5,815 nucleotides of DNA from contig PAXU01000050.1 in the NCBI GenBank assembly GCA_002714565.1, forward strand, positions 3,185 to 8,999, in the 5' to 3' direction. The translations under genes and the position numbers were made by a program. Below, one piece after another: positions 1 to 5,785 of this stretch. Numbering within the stretch: position 1 is the first letter of the stretch; the number at the start of each line of letters is the position of its first letter. The notes under the pieces are model-generated. The model was not told the DNA's origin. It did not search any database and worked only from the letters and a program-made list of their open reading frames with translations. The DNA comes from Rhodopirellula sp. (lineage in GTDB: Bacteria; Planctomycetota; Planctomycetia; Pirellulales; Pirellulaceae).

Positions 1-46
1 ACCTTGATCGCCCTATGGGGGTAGGCGCGTCCGTACCACCAAGTGA

Positions 47-1486
47 TTAGGTATTAATACTCATGAGAAACTCAGCATTGGATTTGGCTTTCTTAAGCCC
101 CGACAAGAGTAACTCCATCGCGTCCGGGCCGTTCATTTCACTAAGAGCACGGCGCATCATACACGTTCTTTCGTATTCGTCTTCATCGAGCAACATCTCT
201 TCTCGACGTGTACCGCTGGCATTAATATCGATCGCCGGAAACACACGGCGGTCGACCAATTGCCGATCCAGCACAATCTCGAGATTCCCGGTGCCTTTAA
301 ACTCTTCAAAAATCACTTCGTCCATTCGGCTTCCGGTATCTACCAACGCAGTTGCCAGGATAGTCAGAGACCCTCCCTCTTCTACCATGCGTGCAGCGCC
401 GAATAACTTTTTAGGATTCTGTAACGCATTTGCATCGAGCCCCCCGGAAAGCACTTTGCCTGATGACGGGCATTCTGTATTCCAGGCACGAGCCAGCCTT
501 GTAATCGAATCGAGGAAAATGACGACGTCTTTACCCATCTCGACCATTCGTTTTGCTTTTTCCTGAACAATCTCGGCTACATGGACGTGACGTGATGCGA
601 CTTCGTCAAACGTGCTACTCACGACTTCACAATTCGAGCCCTTTACTTCACGCTCCATGTCGGTCACTTCTTCAGGCCGTTCATCAATCAACAGCATGAA
701 GACATAGGCATCCGGATAGTTTTTCAAAACGGCTCTCGCCATTTTTTGAAGCAAAATCGTCTTACCAGCTCGCGGCGGACTTACAATTAATCCGCGCTGC
801 CCAAACCCGATGGGCGTAATCAAGTCAACGGCACGCGTCGCATAGTCCTTCTCGTCAAACTCCATTATGATCCGTTTGATCGGATGCAACGGTGTCAAAT
901 CATCAAAGTGAATCCGTTTTGCATATTCGACAGGAGCCAATTCATTAATGGATTCCACGCGGAGTAACGCGAAGTTGCGCTCATTCACTTTGGGAGGCCG
1001 GATCAATCCACGTACCGTTACCCCAGCTTCTAAACTGAAGCGTCTAATCTGACTAGGTGAAACGTAAATATCATCCGGACTCGATAGATAGTGATACTCG
1101 CTACTGCGCAAGAATCCGAACCCGTCCGGGAGGATTTCCAGAGTTCCATCTCCCTGTAATACACCGCTTGCTTCGACTCGTGACTTGAGTAGGCGGAAGA
1201 CAAGATCCTGACGTTTCAAGCCACTAACGTCATCCAGATCAAGCTGGCGTGCTTCCTCAATCAGCTCGCTCATCGACATATTTTGAATTTCTTCAAAACA
1301 ATCGCGTTCGCTTTCTTCAACAGGAAAGTCCACATCAACTGCATCCTGTTTACGCGAAACCATTTCTTCTGCAAGGGAAAGTGGTTTTCCATCTGCGCCA
1401 AAAAGATCTTCTGGCAATCGATCCGTACCGGATTCCCCGGTATGTTCTGGCACCTGGTCAGATTGTGGATTTGATTTTTCGTTCAT
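47..1486 (-). CDS. rho: Transcription termination factor Rho
   Basis: Hexameric RNA-dependent ATPase/helicase that loads on nascent untranslated RNA and terminates transcription in the cytoplasm. The protein is 479 aa from the ATG at 1486. Residues 1-65 are an acidic, probably disordered extension beyond the E. coli protein, which is about 419 aa. A Rho_N helical domain follows (about 67-105), then the cold-shock-like primary RNA site with DGFGFLR at 121-127. The RecA-like motor carries the P-loop SPPRAGKT (236-243, Lys242), catalytic Glu269 in DERPEE, Walker B ending at Asp326, the Q-loop [14 protein letters not shown] (342-355), the R-loop EEFKGTGN (394-401) and the arginine finger in GTRREE (Arg427). 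All key residues are present, so it should be active. Compared with E. coli Rho as I remember it, three extra residues (SNC) lie at 284-286. A TTG at 1507 would add seven residues, but GAGGA sits nine bases before the ATG and supports the shorter form. coaE ends 30 nt upstream, so co-transcription is likely. Confidence 0.98.
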   Translation of the reverse strand: MNEKSNPQSDQVPEHTGESGTDRLPEDLFGADGKPLSLAEEMVSRKQDAVDVDFPVEESERDCFEEIQNMSMSELIEEARQLDLDDVSGLKRQDLVFRLLKSRVEASGVLQGDGTLEILPDGFGFLRSSEYHYLSSPDDIYVSPSQIRRFSLEAGVTVRGLIRPPKVNERNFALLRVESINELAPVEYAKRIHFDDLTPLHPIKRIIMEFDEKDYATRAVDLITPIGFGQRGLIVSPPRAGKTILLQKMARAVLKNYPDAYVFMLLIDERPEEVTDMEREVKGSNCEVVSSTFDEVASRHVHVAEIVQEKAKRMVEMGKDVVIFLDSITRLARAWNTECPSSGKVLSGGLDANALQNPKKLFGAARMVEEGGSLTILATALVDTGSRMDEVIFEEFKGTGNLEIVLDRQLVDRRVFPAIDINASGTRREEMLLDEDEYERTCMMRRALSEMNGPDAMELLLSGLKKAKSNAEFLMSINT

Positions 1487-1495
1487 GCGACTTTG

Positions 1496-1500
1496 TCCTC
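1496..1500 (-). promoter_or_regulatory. Ribosome binding site of rho
   Basis: GAGGA on the minus strand, nine bases before the ATG at 1486. It decides the start: the in-frame TTG at 1507 lies upstream of this site and has no Shine-Dalgarno-like sequence of its own. It is the clearest ribosome binding site among the three minus-strand genes. Confidence 0.7.
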
Positions 1501-1516
1501 GTTGCAACTACATCAA

Positions 1517-2152
1517 TTAAGCATGCACCTGCGCGAGGATATTCCAAAGGTTTCTTACCTGATCATCTAACTCTTCTAGTGACCCTGTGTTATCAATCAC
1601 TACGTCACTTTGTTCCCTCTTCGTTTCAACAGGGAGTTGAGTGGATTCTCGTAATAGAAACTGCTCGCGACTCCAGTTTCTCGATTCACACCGTTGCCAT
1701 CGAATTTCTTCTTCACAGTCAACAAACACGACGAGATCACAACATTCGCTCCATGCTTTTTCCAGAAGTAGTGCTGCATCGATTACCAGTGCCGTCAACG
1801 CACTGGTCGATCTCGCTTCGGAAACCGAATGGAGCATCATGCGTTTGATGGCCGGATGTGACACCGATTCCAAAAACTGAAGTTCACTCGTATCACTAAA
1901 GACAATTTCACCAATGATTGATCTGATCAGATTTCCATCATCTCCAACGATGGCTGCACCCCACCTTGCTGTCAGTGCCGTCTTAACCTCGTCATGGCCC
2001 AATACCTCATGTCCGGCGATATCTGCGTCGAAGCGCGCAGCACCTCGCTGCACCAGCAGATCAGACACCGCTGACTTGCCGCTGCCAATGCCTCCAGTCA
2101 CACCAAGGATGACTGGTGGCTCTGCCAGATCAATCGCATTAGACAGGTACAT
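1517..2152 (-). CDS. coaE: Dephospho-CoA kinase
   Basis: Catalyses the last step of coenzyme A synthesis: ATP-dependent phosphorylation of the 3'-hydroxyl of dephospho-CoA, in the cytoplasm. From the ATG at 2152 the protein is 211 aa, close to the usual length of about 200. It shows the P-loop GGIGSGKS (20-27), the DAD motif (42-44), the HP pair (99-100) of the CoA-binding lid region, a DAALLLE segment (125-131) matching the VPLLVE region of E. coli CoaE, and a C-terminal SDVVIDNTGS stretch matching ADDVIDNNG. The fold is a P-loop kinase of the adenylate kinase type. An in-frame GTG at 2206 would add 18 residues before the usual N-terminus. Neither start has a good Shine-Dalgarno sequence, and I prefer the ATG because it leaves a family-like short lead before the P-loop. 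rho follows after 30 nt; polA lies 333 nt upstream on the same strand. Confidence 0.95.
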   Translation of the reverse strand: MYLSNAIDLAEPPVILGVTGGIGSGKSAVSDLLVQRGAARFDADIAGHEVLGHDEVKTALTARWGAAIVGDDGNLIRSIIGEIVFSDTSELQFLESVSHPAIKRMMLHSVSEARSTSALTALVIDAALLLEKAWSECCDLVVFVDCEEEIRWQRCESRNWSREQFLLRESTQLPVETKREQSDVVIDNTGSLEELDDQVRNLWNILAQVHA

Positions 2153-2486
2153 TTTAAGGTGCGCATTTTGAGCCAATAATATCCTGCACGCCCGTAAGGG
2201 ATACACGGTATTATTAGCGCGAACGCTCCGTATCAGTAAATGTGGGAATTTGGAAAATAGGTGGATCTAACAGCCAAACCCATCGTATTAATAGGAATAG
2301 CAATCAGTCCAGAAAAGTGAAAAGGTGAGAGCAGACAGGCTGATCCCAAGTAGGAGCAAATCAGGTTGTTTCTGAATCTAGTTGATAAGCGTCGTTGAAC
2401 CTAATCATGCCCCAAAGTAAGGTAGGTCGTTTTATTGTAGCAACGGACATTGAATTGTCCTACGACCAACTTTGATACGCCTCACA
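2153..2486. other. Intergenic region between polA and coaE
   Basis: Non-coding stretch of 333-334 nt on the transcribed side of polA and ahead of coaE (280 nt if coaE starts at the GTG at 2206). I see no convincing small gene on either strand. The right-hand part holds a hairpin-forming segment (2425-2467). A weak minus-strand promoter-like pair, TTTACT at 2235-2240 and AATAAT at 2210-2215, has a 19-nt spacer and is not strong enough to call. No intrinsic terminator with a U-tract was found for polA, so read-through into coaE, Rho-dependent termination or RNA processing are all possible. Confidence 0.6.
2425..2467 (-). repeat. Nested inverted repeats downstream of polA
   Basis: Outer arms GGTCGT (2425-2430) and ACGACC (2462-2467) are perfectly complementary and enclose an inner hairpin, GGACA (2445-2449) with TGTCC (2456-2460) and a six-base loop. 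The alternative arms GTAG (2437-2440) and CTAC (2460-2463) could replace the outermost inner pair. The structure lies 20 nt past the polA stop codon. No T-run follows it on the minus strand, so it is not a standard intrinsic terminator; it could be a 3'-end stabilising or processing structure. Function unproven. Confidence 0.35.
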
Positions 2487-5411
2487 CTAAACAGGTTCAC
2501 AATCTGCCCAATTGGGACCTGTTTTTACGTCTACTTTCAACGGTACTTCCAATTCAGCTGCACTTTCCATTTCATGCACAACCATCTCCTGTAAATCCGC
2601 GATCTCATCCTCGGGGCATTCGAATATTAATTCGTCATGGATCTGTAGCAATAACCGAGCAGTCCAGTTACCTGTTTGCAGCTGCTTCAATACGTTGATC
2701 ATCGCGATCTTGATTAGATCGGCAGCCGAACCTTGAATTACGGTGTTAATGGCAATGCGTTCGGAAAGATTGCGTTGTCTTTTATTTTTGAGAGAATCCT
2801 GATCACGCACATCGGTAACCAACCGGCGTCTTCCGAGAATAGTCGAAACATAGCCATTCTTACGACAATCTCGCAGCGTATCGTCCATGAATCCCTCAAC
2901 ACCTGGGTACTGAGTGAAATAAGATTCAATGAACTCGGCAGCATCTTGCTGATCAATTCCAAGTGACTTCGCGAGTCCAAATGCTGACTGTCCATAGATC
3001 ACACCAAAGTTGATAGCCTTTGCACTTCGTCGCATATCTGACGTAACGTCTTCAAGATTTACATCATAGACTTCGCTTGCAACTTGAGCATGAATATCCA
3101 GATCATCAGCAAATGCCTGCTGAAGTGCAGCATCACGCGCGAAGTGAGCCAGCACTCTCAGTTCTATTTGTGAATAGTCAGCAGCAAGCAATCTCCAATC
3201 TGATTCCGGTGCTATAAATGCTGAACGAATCTTGCGGCCTTCTTCGGTGCGTACCGGGATGTTTTGAAGATTGGGGTCTGCTGAGCTAAGCCGACCCGTT
3301 GCAGCAACGTCCTGATGGAATGCTGTATGAACACGCAGCGTTTTTTCACTGACCAATTGTGGCAGCGCATCAACATAAGTACTTTTGAGCTTCGCAACCT
3401 GCCTGTAACGGATAACAAGTTCCGGTAAATCACTACGGCCAAGTTTTGCTAATTCCCCCAACACCTCCGCGTCGGTACTCGCACCCGTCTTGGTCTTCTT
3501 GATAACTGGTAAACCCATCTTCTCAAAAAGTATCACTGACAACTGCTTAGGGGAATCGATGTTAAACTCTTCTCCTGCTTGCTCGTGAATACTAGCCGTT
3601 AATGACTCCAGCTGAGTTCCAAATTCCTGTGACATGGTCTCTAGCAACTTCGTATTTACCTGAATTCCGTTGAACTCCATTTCAGCTAGGACTTCGATCA
3701 ACGGAATCTCTACCGAGTCAAATAACTCTCGCAACTGTGGCGACTCGTCAAGTAGTGGATTCAAGATCTCGTACAAGCGAAGTGGCACATCAGCATCTTC
3801 GGCTGCATAGTATGCTACTCGATCCAATTCGACCTGATCTAACGTGATCTGCTTCTTGCCCTTCCCAATTAATTCTGTAATGGGAACCATCGTATGATTG
3901 AGGTATCGCTGGCTCATCGCATCGAGTGAATGATTTCGCTGACCAGGTTCAAGCAAGTAATCCGCAATCATGGTGTCAAAGCGCACACCGCCAACACGAA
4001 TACCGTGATTACGAAGTACGACAAGGTCGTACTTTATGTTCTGACCTAGCTTGGCAATGGACGGTGACTCCAGAATCGGGCCAAGAATCGCAGTGACATC
4101 CTCCAGAGACAAGACAGGATCGCCATCAAGTGCGCGTACCGGGACGTAGTAGGCTTTGCCGGTTTCCCAGGCAAGCGAGATTCCAACCAAGTCTGCCGTA
4201 CGAGGATTCAATCCGGTCGTTTCAGTATCGATGGACAACAATGGCTGATTCGATATTTCTGCAACCAGTTCTCGCAACTGATCCGTGTCAGACACTAGCA
4301 CATAATCAGCTTCCCAAGCCGGTGGTGGCTCCGCATCCAGATCCATTTCCATCAGCCGTTTCTTTAAACGATTGAAGCCGAATTCGTCTGAGAGAACATT
4401 GAGCCTCTCAAAATCCATGCCCCCGATCGTCGCCGCGTGCCAGTTGATTTCAACAGGTACACTTCGATCCAGCCGGACAAGTTCTCTGGACATCATTGCC
4501 ATGTCCCGGCCGTTCATTAGATTCTCACGCCTATTCTTGGCCTTTACCGTCTCAGCATTATCAAGCACACCTTCAAGTGTTTCGAATTCCTGCAATAGTC
4601 CGGTCGCGGTCTTCGGGCCAATTTGAGGTACGCCCGGTACGCTATCAACGCTATCTCCAACCAGTGATTGAAAATCAACCACCTGATCTGGTCGAATTCC
4701 CCAATCGTCCAACAAGTTCTCGGCGATGTAGTATTGATCCTTACGAATGTTGTACATGCACACGTTGTTAGTAATAAGCTGTCTACAGTCCTTATCACTT
4801 GTCACGATAAAGCATTCGCCATCCATCTGATCGACTTGAGTGGCCACAGTTGCCATGATGTCATCCGCTTCGTAACCTACCAGTTCCAAACGTGGGATAG
4901 CCATCGCATCGAGCATTTGCTTGATGGGCTCTATTTGTGATCGCAGTTCATCCGGCATCGGATCACGATTGTCCTTGTAAGATGGATATATCTCATGGCG
5001 GAATACATCACCAGGCGCGTCAAACGCCACAACAATATCAGTTGGCTGTTTCCATTGCTCGCTCGCTTCTCGCCGCGACATCAGATCAAGCATGTCACGC
5101 ACAAATCCTTGTAAGGCACCAACGGGTTGCCCTTTCGGGCCCGTCAGATTTGGCATGGCAAAATACAGTTGGTAAATCAGCGAGAATGCATCAATTACAT
5201 ATACACGCCGACCAGAAAGGCTTTCAACAGGCTCTAGCTTCTCAGTAGCCGGTTGTTGGGATTTTCTGGTTTCAGCAGAATCAGCAGAGCCATCAGTCTT
5301 AGCGGATTCATCATGTGTTTCGGCAGCAGCTTCCGGTTGTTTAGCTTCCGGTTGCTTTTTGTCTTCTTCGGGCTCGTTAAATCCACTGAGTAGTGGTTGC
5401 CGATCACTCAT
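2487..5411 (-). CDS. polA: DNA polymerase I
   Basis: Fills gaps in excision repair and removes RNA primers from Okazaki fragments. From the ATG at 5411 it has 974 aa (E. coli 928). Residues 1-66 are a low-complexity Glu/Ala/Gln/Lys/Ser tail including a tandem KQPEA. The 5'-3' exonuclease (about 69-357) keeps its metal ligands: Asp74, Asp131, Glu181, Asp183, Asp184, Asp206, Asp208, Asp253 and Asp256. The 3'-5' proofreading domain (about 370-550) keeps Asp395 and Glu397 in DTETTGL, Asp462 in GQNIKYD and Asp539 in YAAED, so proofreading should be active, unlike in Taq. The polymerase domain has TGRLSSADPNLQNIP, motif A DYSQIELR (Asp745), the O-helix RRSAKAINFGVIYG (Arg794, Lys798, Phe802, Tyr806) and motif C QIHDELIFE (Asp926, Glu927). 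An in-frame ATG at 5465 would add 18 residues. I prefer 5411 because AAGG lies seven bases before it, but this is only moderately certain. It heads the polA-coaE-rho series. Confidence 0.97.
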   Translation of the reverse strand: MSDRQPLLSGFNEPEEDKKQPEAKQPEAAAETHDESAKTDGSADSAETRKSQQPATEKLEPVESLSGRRVYVIDAFSLIYQLYFAMPNLTGPKGQPVGALQGFVRDMLDLMSRREASEQWKQPTDIVVAFDAPGDVFRHEIYPSYKDNRDPMPDELRSQIEPIKQMLDAMAIPRLELVGYEADDIMATVATQVDQMDGECFIVTSDKDCRQLITNNVCMYNIRKDQYYIAENLLDDWGIRPDQVVDFQSLVGDSVDSVPGVPQIGPKTATGLLQEFETLEGVLDNAETVKAKNRRENLMNGRDMAMMSRELVRLDRSVPVEINWHAATIGGMDFERLNVLSDEFGFNRLKKRLMEMDLDAEPPPAWEADYVLVSDTDQLRELVAEISNQPLLSIDTETTGLNPRTADLVGISLAWETGKAYYVPVRALDGDPVLSLEDVTAILGPILESPSIAKLGQNIKYDLVVLRNHGIRVGGVRFDTMIADYLLEPGQRNHSLDAMSQRYLNHTMVPITELIGKGKKQITLDQVELDRVAYYAAEDADVPLRLYEILNPLLDESPQLRELFDSVEIPLIEVLAEMEFNGIQVNTKLLETMSQEFGTQLESLTASIHEQAGEEFNIDSPKQLSVILFEKMGLPVIKKTKTGASTDAEVLGELAKLGRSDLPELVIRYRQVAKLKSTYVDALPQLVSEKTLRVHTAFHQDVAATGRLSSADPNLQNIPVRTEEGRKIRSAFIAPESDWRLLAADYSQIELRVLAHFARDAALQQAFADDLDIHAQVASEVYDVNLEDVTSDMRRSAKAINFGVIYGQSAFGLAKSLGIDQQDAAEFIESYFTQYPGVEGFMDDTLRDCRKNGYVSTILGRRRLVTDVRDQDSLKNKRQRNLSERIAINTVIQGSAADLIKIAMINVLKQLQTGNWTARLLLQIHDELIFECPEDEIADLQEMVVHEMESAAELEVPLKVDVKTGPNWADCEPV
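5328..5354 (-). repeat. polA: Short tandem repeat inside the polA N-terminal tail
   Basis: The 12-base unit agcttccggttg (plus strand) occurs at 5328-5339 and 5343-5354, a 15-bp period, and encodes two consecutive KQPEA units in the disordered N-terminal tail of PolA. A nearby doubled tcagcaga (period 9) encodes Ala/Ser/Glu-rich residues. The pattern fits slippage or small duplications in a linker under weak constraint. Confidence 0.7.
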
Positions 5412-5505
5412 GGCATTGCCTTGTCTGTCATGTCCTCGATTGGTCGCTATTGCATGTGCGACCATTCTAACAACTTCAGAGTCTCTTGCTATCGAGGCGA
5501 CAAGC

Positions 5506-5521
5506 TTCCGAAGAGCCGGAA
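5506..5521 (-). repeat. Small hairpin in the presumed polA leader
   Basis: TTCCG (5506-5510) and CGGAA (5517-5521) form a perfect 5-bp stem with a six-base loop. If the promoter at 5553-5580 is right, the hairpin lies in the untranslated leader of polA. The stem is short and could be chance. Confidence 0.3.
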
Positions 5522-5552
5522 TACGTTACATTTAACTGCACCAAATGTCTCG

Positions 5553-5580
5553 TTTATGCCTCAAACAGACTTAATGTAAA
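5553..5580 (-). promoter_or_regulatory. Candidate sigma70-type promoter of polA
   Basis: Minus-strand TTTACA (5575-5580) matches the -35 consensus at five of six positions, and CATAAA (5553-5558) matches the -10 consensus at four of six, with a 16-nt spacer. An AT-rich stretch with a 7-base T-run on the minus strand lies about 25 nt further upstream. The start of transcription would fall near 5545, giving a leader of about 80 nt to the ATG at 5465 or about 135 nt to the ATG at 5411. Planctomycete promoters are poorly characterised, so this is a pattern match only. Confidence 0.4.
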
Positions 5581-5620
5581 GATAATCCGGTCGTAGCGAT
5601 TATTAAAAAAATAGCGGCAC

Positions 5621-5645
5621 ACCAAGGTATTTCGCATACATTGGT
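5621..5645. repeat. Imperfect inverted repeat (operator or hairpin candidate)
   Basis: Arms ACCAAGGTAT (5621-5630) and ATACATTGGT (5636-5645) are complementary except for one G/A mismatch, around the 5-base centre TTCGC. This gives nine base pairs in a 10-bp stem. It sits between the candidate polA promoter and the plus-strand gene, a fitting place for a dimeric regulator site, or it could fold in RNA. No T-run follows on the plus strand. On the minus strand a T-run starts nine bases later, but no minus-strand gene lies upstream that would need a terminator. Confidence 0.45.
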
Positions 5646-5669
5646 TGCACAAGTCGATAAAATTCAAGG

Positions 5670-5681
5670 AATGGCACGCAA
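5670..5681 (+). repeat. 12-bp direct repeat, upstream copy
   Basis: AATGGCACGCAA here is identical to the start-codon region of the plus-strand gene at 5774-5785, offset by 104 bp. The copy also contains an ATG followed by Ala-Arg codons, but in a different reading frame from the downstream gene. Confidence 0.6.
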
Positions 5682-5762
5682 CCGGTGTGCAAATGCGCTT
5701 TTTGAGTTTCCACTTGTTAATCACATGCTAAGTGGCAAAGAATCAATCAGCTAAAAACCTGT

Positions 5763-5768
5763 GGAGAG
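5763..5768 (+). promoter_or_regulatory. Ribosome binding site of the plus-strand gene
   Basis: GGAGAG, with GGAG eight bases before the ATG at 5775. Spacing and match are good, which supports both the existence of the gene and this start. The frame upstream is closed by TAA at 5718, and no other ATG lies between that stop and 5775. Confidence 0.65.
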
Positions 5769-5773
5769 CTTAA

Positions 5774-5785
5774 AATGGCACGCAA
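5774..5785 (+). repeat. 12-bp direct repeat, copy spanning a start codon
   Basis: Second copy of AATGGCACGCAA. It covers the ATG and the next codons (Met-Ala-Arg) of the plus-strand gene; the first copy is at 5670-5681. Confidence 0.6.

Larger units (their letters stand above)
5412..5774. other. Divergent intergenic region between polA and a plus-strand gene
   Basis: About 360 nt (309 if polA starts at 5465) that must hold the promoters of both divergent genes. It contains a likely polA promoter, a small hairpin in the polA leader, an AT-rich patch with seven A residues (5605-5611), an imperfect inverted repeat at 5621-5645, a 12-bp repeat shared with the start of the plus-strand gene, and a 27-codon plus-strand ORF that I do not accept as a gene. 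I could not place a strong plus-strand promoter; TTCGCA (5631-5636) with GATAAA (5655-5660) at an 18-nt spacing is the best weak pair. Confidence 0.6.

Noticed and set aside
9..27. Inverted repeat CGCCCTA / TAGGCG downstream of rho as a terminator
   Set aside because: The stem needs a bulged base and no T-run follows on the minus strand, so it does not qualify as an intrinsic terminator. The window ends too soon to judge further.
63..566. Plus-strand open frame of 167 codons opposite rho
   Set aside because: It lies entirely within the rho coding region on the opposite strand; the protein is Ser/Arg-rich with no recognisable motif, as expected for an antisense shadow of a conserved gene.
1487..1507. 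TTG at 1507 as the start of rho
   Set aside because: The GAGGA ribosome binding site lies between this TTG and the ATG at 1486, and there is no Shine-Dalgarno sequence before the TTG.
1249..1848. Plus-strand open frame of 199 codons across the coaE-rho junction
   Set aside because: It is antisense to the rho N-terminus and most of coaE, both of which are certain. No ribosome binding site or family resemblance was seen.
2210..2240. TTTACT / AATAAT as a coaE promoter
   Set aside because: The 19-nt spacer is long and the -35 match is four of six; such pairs are common in AT-rich intergenic DNA. Kept only as a remark.
2340..2364. Minus-strand hairpin CTGATTT / GGATCAG in the polA-coaE gap
   Set aside because: It needs two G-U pairs and an 11-base loop; too weak to list as a feature.
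5397..5579. Plus-strand open frame of 60 codons overlapping the polA start
   Set aside because: It overlaps the polA N-terminus and the candidate polA promoter, and has no recognisable features.
5605..5645. Palindrome plus T-run on the minus strand as an intrinsic terminator
   Set aside because: The T-run begins nine bases after the stem and the stem is not GC-rich. No gene is transcribed leftward into this point, since the gene to the right runs the other way.
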